Assembly: GCA_013399115.1 (NCBI GenBank)
Contig: VXAA01003998.1
Location: forward strand, 265,048-329,047
Length of the DNA: 64,000 bases
Origin: Anseranas semipalmata
Lineage: Eukaryota > Chordata > Aves > Anseriformes > Anseranatidae
Reading direction: 5' to 3'
Shown: one piece after another, positions 14,593-27,617 of the stretch
Layout of the letters: each line of letters starts with the position of its first letter
Position numbering within the stretch: position 1 is the first letter of the stretch
Program-made: the position numbers and the translations under genes
The notes under the pieces: model-generated
The model's input: the letters and a program-made list of their open reading frames with translations, nothing else
Database searches by the model: none
Told to the model about the DNA's origin: nothing

Positions 14593-17500
14593 ACAATCTA
14601 TTTAATGAAATCATGCATAAAGAAAAAGCATCCTTTGAATGATCTCTGGGAATCCATAATCACCTGAAAAAGACTGATTTCTTCTAGTCAATAAGTCAGC
14701 TTTCTCCCTCCCAAAATATTCACTTGCAGATGTGCTGCACAATTATTTCAGTGATGTGCTCTCCTACGGTAATCTTAAATCATTTCCAGCCTACAGAATG
14801 AATTAATTTGAACAAACACTAAGTTCCCGTAAAACAACAACAAAGGAGGAAGCCAAAAGCAGGAAACAAACATAACCTGCACTGAAGGCTAGGAATTCAC
14901 AATTTTAAAAACAGTAGTAAGTGCCTGGAGAAAAAAGGAAGAAATCTGAATTACGGTCAGTAGGTAGAGGGAATTTTCTTTTTTGTCTATATATTTAAAC
15001 AATGAAAATAATGAAAAAAATCACAACACCACAAACATGAGACTGGAATTATTAAAATTTTCTCTAATGGCAGAGCTTTAAGCAGATCCAGAACATAAAA
15101 GCAGCAGTTTGTTACCCTTCTTCCTTTTGCAGCTTGAACAACTCTCTTGGTATTCTCTTGTACTTGCAATTACATTTTAGAAAAATGTTTTGATGTTGAA
15201 GTGTCTGAGATGTATTTTGAGATGACAGTAAGAGACAGCAAGTACCAATTTAGAGCTAAGTGCAGAAGTTTACCTTAAGTTTGTTTTTTAGTACACAGCT
15301 AGTCAAAAGAATACACGTCTAGTAAAAATCATGCTACAAAAGAAGAAAGAATGTCTCAACTTCTTTCTCTAGAGATACCAATCTTAAGAATATTTGGGTG
15401 ATTGTTCTTCTGTTCTCTGCTGCTTTACATGTGAAGAACTTTTTGTGTACATAAGTTCCCTGTAGCTTCCATGAGCAAACTAAAACCTAGGGAAAGCAGA
15501 AATTCAGATCAATTCAAAACCACTATCATAGTGCAGTATTTACAAAAAAAAAAAGTGTTCTTCAGTGTCAAAGGTATTTTCCCTGTTCTTGTCATGTGCA
15601 TTAACAATGCGGGGTTGTCTTAGCTTATTCCATCTCTCAGCAGAAACCAAAATGTTATTGATTGGATAGTTTTCACTTAAGTGCTCAAGAAATGTAATAG
15701 AAAATGTCCAAGTTTATATTATAATTACTTTTAACTTGATACCAATTTAAATACAACTATGTTAACTTTTCCTTCTGATGCTGTATACAACCACAAAGAT
15801 TGCTGTAAAGAACCTTCAATTTAGAAGCATGGAAACATGTAATCTTTCCCTATGTTTTCATTGCTTTTTCTCTCTCATTTCATCTCATATTTAGTTTGTC
15901 TTCTTTCTGTTCTATGAAGAAACAGGAAAAGAAGAACACAATACCTCTTCTCCTTATATTTATATATAACATTCTCAGAGAAAAAAATACATTAGGAAAA
16001 CAGCCAAAGGCCTGGAGAGAAGTTCCAGTGTCATCAGATTTTATTCCTCTTCCTTCAGACAGCCACATTTTTCACATACACTTGCCAAATTCAGACTCGT
16101 AATTTGGCTATAGCACTCCTGATAAATGCTCCAGACCGTAATGGCTGCCATGAATATAAACTACCTTCTGATTTTCAACTTAGGTTTAAGACAAATAGTT
16201 AATAGCAGTTCTTGTGCCAACATTGTTCCTCTACTTCCTCGAGTTATGTCCACTCCCTTGATATGTTTACAGAGGGTGATCAGCCATTGACTTCTGTGAT
16301 AGATTCTCCTGTACCTGATGCTCTTTGAACTCCTGCTCATGGGAACTAGAACAGCTTGTGGTTTTCAAGATGGAATCTCACCAGTGCCTTGTATAATAAT
16401 GATTGCATTTTATTTGCTAGGGGATGTAGGTTTATGTTGTATGTTAGATACCTACCTAATTTAATTCTACTGATACTGTGGATGGTTGGAATATCTTCAA
16501 GTTTTTATCCCTAATTACAACCTAGCAAACTCAGCAGAAATCATAAATCCTGTTTGCATTTGTGTTCTGCTGTCCTTCCACACTGCTCAGAAATCACCTG
16601 TTTTCTACTGGAACATAACTCATAATCAAAATTTCTCAAGCACTCTAGCAGGGTAACTAGCTATCCCCTTCCTATCTCAGAAAAAATCTGTGCCAACGCA
16701 CATCTCCTCTGCTTCTTCCAGTCAGTGAGACCAGCTTATGCTCTTTGCAACCCAGACATGTCTCCTAGTATTTTGTCTCCCCAGACGATTGAATAGAGAG
16801 AGCTTTTCGTAGTTACGGGTTTCCCTGATTATGAACTCACTGTGTGCATGCCTGCCTATCACATTCCAGTGGAAGTTTATGGCCATGTACAAATGGTTCG
16901 GGCATCCCAACTGATGTTAGATGTTGTTAGAGTCTTAATGATTTGGGTTAAAACAATTTACTACCATGTGCAAAGTAGGATATATAATCCTGCTTGGAAA
17001 TCAATATATGCATGGAAGGTTTGTAGATCACCTGTCATGTTTAAACTGTGCATAAACAATCCTTGGAGTAAAATCACTGATGGATTTGGCTCCTTAATTT
17101 TGCAGATATTTTTTTCAAGTAGATTGCTGCCTGTAGCTCAAATTGTGAAAGAACATTAATGCACGTCTGACACTCCTCCTCATGCAAATCTGAAAGGCTC
17201 CTGTCCCCTCCAAGGATATGGGCAGTGCTGGCTACCTAAGACCATGAAAACTGATCGTTTTCCAGCCAGATCACACACACATCTATCCTGCTGCTGATCC
17301 ATCTGCAGTCTGTAATATATGCCACTTGCTCCTCTCACTGAAGGTCCTTGAAGTGAAATTCATTACAAAGGATGATAACTATAAAGTGCACATACTGGAA
17401 TTTGCTTGAAAATGAATATAAATACCATATCAGAAAAATGTATTTTAAACCTGCTTTTTATAGTATCTTTTGTGAAATGGTAAGGGGTAATTAACAGATA

Positions 17501-18151
17501 ACTTAAAACCTGTTGAAGTCGTTGGTCCATTAACACTGTCTGGTTGGTCTCTGTAATCTTACAAAAGGTGTCTTGAATAACTAGGGGAAAATATTTAGTT
17601 GGTTCTAGTCAATCAAACTCACAGTTTACCATGGTACTCAGCACCAAGGATATTGTAATATAACAGTAGGATCTGCTTTTGTTGGGAAAGGGGGGTTGTG
17701 TGTATAATAAATATTTTCTCTTTGAGCCTCCTTCATACTCTGACTATATTAAGTAGAATACGTCAAACATATTTTCGGACACAATCCTTTTGGAAACTGC
17801 CAGCTTCTTTTGAAAGTGAAACAGCAATAGTCTGCTCTGATTCAAAACATACCAAACAAGGTAACTTACCACCTTGCTCTTCAACAGCCTTTCAAAAACT
17901 GTTTAAGAAAGAAGACAACCAGCATTATGGAGTTTGCACCCTGGTTAGCTATGCAGCTAGCAAGCCTAGCGTTTCAGAGTTGTCTAACTTCCTGGCCACA
18001 GAGCAGGAGACAGAAAGATCACCAGTTGTCCATGAGCTGGATGCCTTTGATCCTTTGATCTGGTACTTACATGTGGCATTTAGAAATTTTCAGTACGTTA
18101 AGCTAAGAATTTAACTGTAATGCTGAGTTTCAGAGTTTCTGTATGTTTACC

Positions 18152-18168
18152 AAAAAAAAAAAAAAAAA
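18152..18168. repeat. Poly-A run of 17
   Basis: Uninterrupted A-run, followed by cccac. The upstream 138-codon open frame ends just before it, but I see no sign of a retrogene. Confidence 0.9.
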
Positions 18169-20883
18169 CCCACAACCTTCTTTACCTCCCAGTTTTCTAG
18201 AATTGTCCATGTAAAGGATATTGCTTGTGGTTATTAACAACGATGAGCCCAATGCTTTGAGTGAGGTGCAAACAGATAATGGCATGTTACTGCTCATTTA
18301 GGCTTAGATTCACAAAGCATGTGCTCACATTTGTTTAGTTGATGCTTGGTTGGATGGTAGGTGCTCTAACATCTGATCAATAATGGAATTAAACCTCTAG
18401 CAGTAAAGAGATGCATCTTGTATTCACGAATAAACTGAGGGCGGAGAAACTTTTCTTGACTTCTCACTAACCCTTTTTATAGCTCTACATAAATGTGGAA
18501 CAGAAGGGGTGACAGAATGGCTCCCTGCAGTACCCCACACTTCAGAACTTATCAGGAACAGAAGAAGCAATCACAACTAGCTGCAAGGTCTCTTGGAGAA
18601 AACAGAGCTGGTGTTGGTGAGATTCCCACAAGGGCTTTCAGTAACTTCAAACAGTGCAAAGTATTGCTGAGCTGAAATAATCTTTGTGGAGTTATCAAGA
18701 AATAAGGATTTATTAAGAAATAATACCACAATACATCTTGTATATTCAGTGAAACTGTAGCAGTGGTAATCGCAGCTGTATTTGACCTAACAGACCCAGT
18801 TGGAGGCGTTAACCCAATTGTTCATTTCCTACTCCATTTCTTCTGCCAGCTGAAGCCAGCTATTGACGAATGCTATGAAGATTAGCCCTAGATCTCCCAC
18901 TGCAGAAGTTAGGCTTGCCACTCTGGTTAAACTTGGTGTTCCTTTACCTCATCATCTAAGGTTAGGTATGAATTTGGTATAAAACCCACCTGAGCTAGGT
19001 GACTGAACCAGCAGTCTCTGGTTTTGCAAACTGATGCATTCCAGTAGCACTTTGTGTCTGCACAATAGTTATAGGCATTCCTTCCATTACAGCATCTGAG
19101 AGCTGAATACCTTAGCTGATCATTAGGCATCCTTTTGGTAGTGAAGAGTATCTGATTCTTTCAGGGGAATATTCATCTTAACTCTCTCAGGACTACATAT
19201 TAGAGCTATCTACAAATGCATTCAAACAGAACAATTTCAGGAGGCAAAGAAGTAGGAACAAGTACAAAACAAAGCCCTTTGTTCCCCCTCCCCCAATTTC
19301 TTGACATAAGAATCTTAAAAATTAAAAATTGTCTGAAACAATGTTAAGTAAATTGCTTTCAGACGTATGGCTGTTAAGTTTGTTGCATTCATTTGGATCC
19401 TATTGCCACTATCAAGTATTTGAATGCTACTTTAGCTCTTTACCAGCAGAGAATTCCAAATAATTTTAGGTGAGCTCTGGCGGTTAGTTAAAATGCAAGG
19501 CCTTCTGTTTGTATGAAGTCAATTTATATTGTTTTATTTACGTGCACACTTTTCAGGTATACAAGGCTAATTTGTTCCTTAGCAAAATGAGATTAATGTG
19601 GAAATGTTAGTGATTTGTATGCAATCCTTCGCTGAGCATCAGCAATGCAGCGTGAGCTGCTCAGATAGAAAAACTCTTAGGAGGGCAAAGTTGTAGTGGT
19701 AAACTGAGTGTTGTGTGTTAAAACTTGAGTAAGAGTTGAGCACACTTTATGTAAATATATCGAAGCCACCTGCTAGAAATCATTTGGCACCTCAGTGTTC
19801 CAAGTGTTGCTGTACTTGTTGGGTCTGAAAATAAATATCATGTTGCATTTCATAGCTTGTTTGCGATACCATCAGTGATTCAGTTCCAAGATAAAGGAGG
19901 CTTGAAAATGCTGTGTCCTCTAGCAGCCTGAAAACACTGGAGGAATTTGAGGCTTTGAGAATATTCTGTAGCTGTTATATAAATCCAACATGTCAGGCAA
20001 GGACGATTTATCAAAAAAAAAAATGAACAAAATAGAGATAATTTGCCTTAATTTTTAAAAGGTCTTTTAGAAAGTCTCTGGTAATTTACTGATAAGTGCA
20101 GCATAAAAAGGATGTAATTAAAACTGTATTCATTGCCAGATAGCTATTTCCATAGTTTTTAAGTAGCTTTTTTTTTATTATGCATCCTTTCTGTCGCAAA
20201 ACTGACCTTGAATAATAACAGCAGAGTTCAGGTAGGTTCTTCAAATACTGTAACATTCTACTGAACAGTAAGTTTTCCAAGCAGCGGGGAATCTGGCTTC
20301 ATTATGAATACAAGGGAATACAGCAATTTACGTGTTAGTTCAGAGGTACAGGTAATTCAGGGCACCTGTTGAGTTGAGCTCAAATTCTATTTTGGTATTC
20401 CATGTTTACTTGTATTAAATATTAGTATATTGAGTTTTCCATTACAAAAAGGGTCACTCATGCATACCTCCTACTTATTAACTACCCAACTCTGTTGGAC
20501 TGTTTTATTTTGTAAAGCTCATTTACATTAAAAAATACGATTTTCCACTTGCTTTATCCTGAGCTTGACATGGGAACAGCACAGAGGGAGAATGATTTTT
20601 TTTTTTTAGCCCTCAGTTTTTTTGGCCTTCAGTGTTTCTGCCCACTCACTAAAGTAAATTATAGTGGGGAGCATGTACGTAACATACAGCAGGGTCTGGC
20701 TAGTGCAGCGTGCTGTGTCATTCTTACAAGCGGTATTCTTCGGGAATCCATTCTGCGTTTCTCTTTATTTGTCATCCTTTTATGCTACTGCAGTAAATTA
20801 AATAGGCTGAATAGAGGAATTATTAAAGTTCCTGATCCCAAGATACCATTGAAACATAACCTGGCAGTAGATGGAAAATACTG

Positions 20884-20933
20884 TTTAAGTCGGTGCTGTG
20901 ACTTAACTTTAAGTCTGGGTGCTGTGACTAAAC
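20884..20933. repeat. Imperfect tandem duplication, 24/26 bp
   Basis: Two units sharing tttaagtc, ggtgctgtgact and aaac, the second with a 2-base insertion. Visible directly. Confidence 0.85.
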
Positions 20934-21757
20934 TTTAACAATAGATTAAAGTAGCCTGTTAATGTAGGACGTCCTGCTTTTTCCACAGGTGTAGTTTCGT
21001 TGTTGTTGTTTTTTCTGTTTGTTGGTAAGTACTGTATAGTGTTGTGATATGTAAATAAGTGATTCAGCTTTTGCACAAATTTTTCTGATGCAGATAACTA
21101 CCTTTAAAAAGCATGTTGATGTGCTTGGAAACCAAATAGATTACAACTTGATTCCCTGTCTGTTGCCTGCAGTGGGACTTTTGAAATGGATTCTTGTGGA
21201 TGCAAAAACATGTCCTGATTCTGTGCAGAGTAATGCAGTGAGCAACGCTAAGAACATTGGTGTTGTCTGTAGAGACATGTTAAATCACTGGAAGAAAACA
21301 GCCACGTCTCCTTCTAGAAACCTTTGGAAAAGACCTGATAAATTTGGTTGCTTAAAAGATATTCAGTGAGGCCTACACTTTGTTTGCACAGAAGGCAAGT
21401 AAGGCTTATAAGTAGCCTTTAAAAAGACTTCCACTTTCTTGTATGGGAGTCTGTTTCAGATTACAGTTTCAAAACCAAAAAATCAATCACTGTTTTTTGT
21501 TGTTTTTTTTAATCCTATCCCAGAGCAAATGTTTACAAAGTTTACTGAACACTTGGAAATAGAGTAGCTTATAATGGAAGCAACAGCTCATCTTTAACTT
21601 TGGAAGGACGAGCAGTGCCAATTTAATTACAGACACATTAAAATAAGACTGTCATCTGTATCACATTGATTCTCCACTCCTCTGAGAAGTCCTGCTGCCA
21701 TTTTGTACCACATATTCTTGTCTTGTGCAAATTAATAGATCATTTTATTTTCCGCAG

Positions 21758-21807
21758 GAAATCTGAAGACTTTTATAGCAAATCCGCCAGTGTCAAAATG
21801 AACACAG
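21758..21807 (+). CDS. SORBS2: SORBS2 exon with start codon (5' UTR plus M-N-T)
   Basis: The acceptor ttattttccgcag ends at 21757 and the donor gtatgc starts at 21808. The ATG at 21798-21800 is followed by AAC ACA G, giving Met-Asn-Thr and one base of the next codon. This matches the MNT start I recall for mammalian SORBS2 isoforms, which read either [12 protein letters not shown] or MNTG depending on whether the next exon is used. The base at -3 is a purine, a favourable Kozak context. Upstream of the ATG the same frame is open through the whole exon (13 codons ending SKSASVK), so an upstream coding exon is not excluded by this exon alone. I chose this ATG because of the recalled homologous start. 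Confidence 0.85.
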
Positions 21808-21918
21808 GTATGCTGCTTCTGTGAGATTTTTGTTTACTTTTATGTGTTGTTTAGAAAGCAGAGAAGGTCCCAGATTTATTTAAATGTTGATGAACAAATT
21901 ATTTCTTAATTGGTGCTG

Positions 21919-21947
21919 AATTTAAATTAAATTTAAATTTAAATTAA
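21919..21947. repeat. AAATTT-type simple repeat
   Basis: Short, nearly self-complementary run of alternating A- and T-triplets about 110 bases after the donor of the start exon. Visible directly; no function inferred. Confidence 0.8.
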
Positions 21948-24900
21948 GCAAGATAGTACGTCTGCTTATGTGCACTTCCATATATGAAATTTACATACAT
22001 GTTTTTGTATGGATGGATATATATGGATACACAAAGTATGTAAGTGCATGTTTAGCTTTCTGTGCTTAAGTTACATGTTTCAGTTTTATATGTGTACATT
22101 TTATGCAAAAATATGTAGTATCAGGACATAATGGCTATGGAAAAGTGATGCTAAAACATCACGTTTTCCTAACAGCACATGCTTTAAAAATGCTTTGTTT
22201 CCATTCTCTACTGTCACTAAATCAAAGGGCATATAAATACTGTCCTGTATTATTCGCTGCATTTGTGTAATCAGATGAGGATAACTATTTTGTCCTTGCA
22301 GGGATTTGTATTTTCTCTCAAGTTTCTTTGATAGACGTACTGACCAAATGAAGTATGCCACGCTATAGGAAGTTATCTTTATGATCTGTAATGTACTAAT
22401 ATTTGCTCCTGAATCATTGAAGTCGATAGATAATGGTACTGGTTTTTGTTTGTTTGTTTTTTCTGGAAGTGATAACAGGCCTCTAAAAAACAGAGTGGTG
22501 AAATCCTGGCCTCCCTCACATCAGGTGTAAGTTTACAGATGCAGTCACCCCTTTATGCTCTGCAGGTGAACTGCCTGATTTGCAGATTAACTGTGGCACA
22601 AGGATAGAAATACCCGTACTCTCCAAGCCAGTTGCTTTTGTTATTGACCCTAGTGCTGCACCATGACAGCTGCCATGACAGTTTGAAATAAGCAAAATGT
22701 GTTACACAGGACTGGAGGACCTGAACTACCTGTGAAGCCAGTTTGGGTGTTTCAGCAGCGTGCTCCAAGTCCAAGGAGCGTTTCCATGCTATAGTTTGCT
22801 GTTATCCAGAGTGCTGTGTTAATCAGGCACCCTGGCTTCCTGTTGTCTCAGACAGTGACTGGAACTCTCTAGGATAGGGTTCTGGCAAGGATGTTTTTTA
22901 ATACAAAGTTAAAATATATTGGCTGTGGTGAAACTACTACATTTATCACTATATTAACCAGGAGAAACAAAGTTTCTCAGTTGAGGTGGGGTTTCTTTTG
23001 GTTGTTCTGAGTGGTTTTGCAGACGCTAACTGGGGTGGTGGGGTGGGAGTCACACAAAGTTTTGATAAGAATTTCATTTATAGAAATACTGTTTGTAATT
23101 TGTCCTACCCGCTTGTATTTTTGGAGAACACTTCTTTCCTAAACATGTCAGTCTGTATAATGAAGGTGGCACTGATATACTGCTTGCTTGCTTCTTAGAA
23201 CTGTAATTTCAGAAGGAACTTAGCTAAGCATCAGATGTTTGACTATGATTACATTGTGCATTGTAATCATATGGGTTAAAATGATAGATGTCATTTTATA
23301 GCTTCTACTTTGAAAAACGTGGCTTGTGTCAGAGATGTAAATTACCAGTTTGTGTTACTGCAGCTCTGAAGTATGACTTAGCGCTATGTTGTACAAAAAT
23401 TTCTCGTTAGCTCAAAATTCTCAAGAGAAATAGGCATAAGATTTAAGAAATCTGTATGTCTGAATGACTGTTGTTGTGGATTGTGAGCCTTCTGATCACA
23501 TAGGAGACTTCAAAACCCACTTAAAGACTCAAACACACCTGAAACCTTGTACAGTTTCCTAAAGATGTTATGACTGTAAACTGAACTTTAATCTACTGTG
23601 CATTTAAACAGCGAAAACATTTTTCACCTTGTGTATGCTTGATATGAATGTGCGTGTTATAAGCTGTACTAAAAGGAGGTATTGACAAAAAAAGTGTGTA
23701 ACAGTTCTATTGATGTATATTGCTTACTGACTGTAAAAAATCCAATGAGTAGGGCATAAAAGTGAACATCTTACACCCATCTGTTGGTGAAGTGTCACTT
23801 TACTAAGGAAGAGTGTGGCTGAGATGGCAGCCATTCTGCACAGTGGTCTGGTCTAGTTATTTCTCTTTTTTACCCTATGTTATCTTTGAACATAAAATTG
23901 ATGCAGTGGTTCTTTTAATTTTTTTGCTATTTCACTGCTTTATAACAGGAATTTGTGCATGACAAGATCAGAGATTATCAGACACTAGTAATTTGCCACT
24001 GTTTTGTTTTAAAATAGGATTGTCATTAATTCCTTCTACAGATAAATGATCGCTTTAGTTTGATGCCAGTAGCTGTTCAAGTGGCAAAGCTAGTAGACTG
24101 GTGTATATGCAGCTTTAAAAAGAAAAAGTCAATCTACTGCTTAGAGCGGGCTCCTCTAATCCAGTGTTCCCTGTGGCTGCAGACTTGGCAGTCTGTCTCA
24201 GTGAACCCTGCAGAAGATATTTTTGTCTACAGAGAAAATGTTTTGAAGAGCTTTGGTTTCCATTACTCTACCATATATGGGAGGGATTTTTTAGCATTTG
24301 ATGTTAATTCTGTACCACATGTTACAAAGGAATACTCAACAGCTAAAGGCAATGAAACATATTTGCAAAAGCAAGGAAACAGACATTAGATGGGGGGGGG
24401 AGGGTTGAGAAGTACCAAAGGCACTTTGGGTCATAGTTGCTTTTGGTGTTCAAGTTCTGTCATAATTTAAAAATAGTTGTCTAATAGAATGTGTGCCTTT
24501 TTAAACCCGGACTAAGCGATCATCAACAGAGTAATATTTTAAACTATATATAGGGCTTTTCATCACCAAGTCTTCAAGAACTGCACAGATTTGGTGAGCT
24601 TCGCTATCTTGGGGAGACATTTTGAGAAACTAAGACAGAAAACCTGAGCTATCAATGAAATTCACTTCAGATAACAGCACAGGATAAATATGCTTGTTGC
24701 TTGTCCTATGTACATGCATGCAAAGCTGATGTTAGGGGAGAAGAAACTGCATTGAGGAGTTATGAATGGATACAAGCTAATATGCTAAAACAGATTCTTA
24801 GTGTCTATCCATAAATATTTTGGCTGCATTTCACACAGATAATGCTTGATACATGCAACTAATTTTAAAAGTTAGCTGTTTCCAATAAACAAAGCACATA

Positions 24901-25239
24901 AAGAGCAGCCAAGAGTGAAAAAGTCTGCAGTTCTGGAAGCCCACAAATATTTTGCAATTGTTAAAATTATTAGTGTAAGTCATCACATAGACTAATCTCT
25001 TACATCGTCTGAGAGACAAGAATAGAAATTCTTGGGTCCCTTCAGAGTTCCTGAATAGATCGTAAAGCCATTTTTGGATCACCAAAGCAAATTATACAGC
25101 TTGATTGTTCAAACATTCTCCTACAACAATTTTACTTTTTGAAATCATTATTTGTTGTAATTTAGCAGTATCAAAGAACCAAATAATAGTAAGTTCCCCT
25201 GGGTAGTCAGTTAGGTTCTGTGATAATAGGTCGTCTGTA

Positions 25240-26620
25240 CACCCACAGAGGATCTCAAATAGACAACAGCAGGAGGGGAAGCCCAAATAATACCTTGCCA
25301 GGCAACTTCCAGCCGCATTGCAGGAGCTATCAAAGGCCCACCTCCACAAGCCTAGAGGAGCACAAGGACAGGCAGGAACCCAAATTAAGGACTTCTGAGG
25401 AACAAGCACCTTGTCTGGGCCCCTCTTAAGGCTGTCACAGGAGAGCCTCGGCCCTGGGGTCCAGGCTTGGAGCCTATCAAGATAAGCCATCAGGAGTAAC
25501 TCTCCAGATCAGCTTTTGAACTAAGAGGGGTTTGCTGCCTGGGGATGTGGGAGTCATTATGGGAGTACAGGGGAAAAAGCAGCTGAGGATTGCACAGGAC
25601 TTACTATGGGATGCTTAGGGGAGGAACTAGAGGCAGTGGAAGGGAGGAATTTAGGTGATTTGGGGAGGAAAAACTGCAGAAAAATAAAGGTGTAAGGCGA
25701 TAAAAAGGGCAGCTCACACATAAACAGTTTGCTGGTCGGTACACTTGTCTGGCCATGGCCGGAGCCTGCTCGTTGCAGTCTGTCCTGTCTTATTAAATTC
25801 CTTCCTAACTCTTTCCTATAGGGGGGAGCTGCATGCATGTGTGTATGGGTGTGTGTGTGCCAGCAACTGGAGTTGGACCACAATTCAGAGGACCTGTGTG
25901 CCCATGCAGCAGCCAGCGGAGCAGCTGTGCAACTGCGTGTGTGACTGCTAGTGAAGGTCAAGCTGGACAAGCCAGTGAATAGGTGCAGTGGCCTGGGAGC
26001 AACAGGGGTGAGCGAGTCCCTAGAGGCCACTCTGGTTGTGAGGACCCCTTTGCAACTCTAAGTGCAAGAGTGCAGGGGGTCTTGGGACAAGGGGAGTCCC
26101 GGCCAGCTGTCTGGGTGTAGGACGGTCTTTAGCCGCAACTGATGTAGGACTGTGGCCTCAAGGGCTCAGAAGTCCAGGTGCCCGCAACTGGGAAGACTGG
26201 GATCCAGGGGCAGCTACTGGGCAGACTGAGTGTCTGAGCCCAGTTGTTGGGCAATCGAACTTACAAGTGTATAAGTACATATTCTCACTAGTGAACCTCT
26301 ATCCTGCTCAGCCAGAGAGGGGAGGGGGATGAAGCCATCTGCATTCGTGTGAGTGCTCTGAGTGTCTGTGATCTGTGTGGCCAGCAATGTATGTGGTGTA
26401 TACGCGTGCTCCTGTGCGTGTGCTTGCTGGGAACGTATCTTCAGCCTCGCTACTGCTTGGACCTGGGGACACAGAGCAGCAGCAGCCTCGCCTCTCTTGG
26501 GCTGTTGGATCCAGCACTACGTATTTTCCTCAAAGGAAGTGAGCATCCCAAGCAAAACTGCAGTGAGTGTTCTGGTACATATGCAAATACACACATACTC
26601 CTAGCTGTAGGGCAAACTGC
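25240..26620 (+). mobile_element. Probable endogenous retrovirus-type LTR block (boundaries uncertain)
   Basis: About 1.4 kb that is clearly more GC-rich than its surroundings. On the + strand it has an arrangement typical of an LTR promoter: a TATA-like cgataaaaagg at about 25698-25708, then about 85 bases later an ATTAAA polyadenylation-type signal at 25792-25797 with a T-rich stretch after it. GT-rich and GC-rich sequence follows. I see no gag, pol or env coding sequence, so it would be a solo or fragmentary copy. I could not find convincing TG...CA ends or a target-site duplication, and the right limit may be earlier than stated. It has the same orientation as SORBS2. It could instead be a GC-rich tandem or satellite-like segment. 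Confidence 0.42.
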
Positions 26621-27573
26621 CATCACCTCCCTGTCTCTTCCAGTCAGCGTGTGGCTCTTTCTTTTTCTCTCTTTCTATAGGTAAATCTGCAGCATTGATC
26701 CTAGTATTCAGGAGTTCTTCACTATATGGCCTTTGCTCTGCAAGACACTGGCAGAAGCATGCCTCACCGGATGATTCTTATCTCCATTTTCTCCTCCCTT
26801 TTTTTTGCAGTAACTGCTAAGGATGCTTATTTGTCTTTTCCTGATTTGATGGGAGTATATAGGGCTTGCAAAAGAATATCTAGGCATCAATCATGGTAGG
26901 TCCTGATTTGAGCTGGGCATGCGTTTGGGGTGGCTGTTTTGGTTGTGAATTATTGCCCCACTTCATAGTCTATTATTGCCTGTAGAACTTAACTGATTCA
27001 GGTCGCCTTTGCTTAAATATTAAAACAATACCTAGGAAGGTATAACTCTCACCCCGGAAGAATTTGTGATGTTAAAAGCAGAGGGTTGTGTGTATGTGTA
27101 TAGATATATGCACATATGCATGCAAACATTTTTTATGGATTAAGTTTCACATATCCTCATTTGTTCCTTGAATATCAGCTGTACAATATTAGTTGCTTAT
27201 AGTTTGCGGATGAAATGGGAAGAAAATCATTAATTGAGCCTCCCATACTGTTTTTGAATTCTCTGTTCTCTAGACTTAGAGCTTTTTGGTGTTACTCAGA
27301 CTTCAGGAATCAGGATGAGTATAGTTAGTATTTGCTGGAAATTTGATGGAGCTATGAAAAAGGAATACAGGCTGGAATAAGCCACTTGAAGTTCAGCTGT
27401 GTAAGGCCATGCAGACAAGGGAAGTAGTTTGAAAACTGGCTTTTTTGACGTGTATGCAGATTCTTCTGATCCTTATTCAGATGCCCTTAACTTAATGGGA
27501 GCTTGGTGTGGACAAAGATGGGAAGACGGAGTCAATCATGCATAAATATGTTGTTAGATGCTTTGCACAACTC

Positions 27574-27617
27574 GAGGTAGTATATTTGTGTGGTTGAGGT
27601 AGTATATTTGTGTGGTT
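27574..27617. repeat. Exact 22-bp tandem duplication, let-7b-like unit
   Basis: Two identical, adjacent 22-base copies (27574-27595 and 27596-27617) beginning GAGGTAGTAT and ending GTGTGGTT. The second copy is preceded by T, so it reads TGAGGTAGTA, three bases, then TTGTGTGGTT. This is close to mature let-7b as I recall it, apart from the centre. No complementary arm that could form a pre-miRNA hairpin is visible nearby. Confidence 0.9.

Larger units (their letters stand above)
1..21757. other. Upstream or 5' intronic region of SORBS2, no supported exon
   Basis: This stretch is AT-rich and broken by stop codons in all frames. The open frames are short (the longest, about 138 codons at 17698-18114, matches nothing I know). 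Because the first recognisable coding exon at 21758 begins with a splice acceptor, at least one upstream exon and the promoter it belongs to must lie here or left of the window, but I cannot point to them. Recognisable content is repetitive: a T-rich tract near 5.0 kb, an ancient L3/MIR-like repeat near 9.3-9.6 kb, an antisense CR1 at 10.87-11.46 kb, faint palindromic sauropsid repeats near 2.7 and 14.55 kb, and several A-runs. Confidence 0.6.

Noticed and set aside
17698..18114. Open frame of 138 codons followed closely by a 17-base A-run, as a possible retrogene.
   Set aside because: The translation matches no family I know, and no intact gene structure or flanking duplication is seen. A chance open frame is likely.
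20549..20938. Open frame of 129 codons before the start exon.
   Set aside because: Includes a T-run coding for Phe and a tandem duplication near its end; no similarity to known proteins.
25557..26030. Minus-strand open frame of 157 codons in the GC-rich block.
   Set aside because: Low-complexity Ser/His/Thr-rich translation from GC- and GT-rich repeat DNA; antisense to the LTR-like signals.
27574..27617. A let-7 family miRNA gene.
   Set aside because: No complementary arm within hairpin distance on either side, and the centre of the unit differs from known let-7 members.
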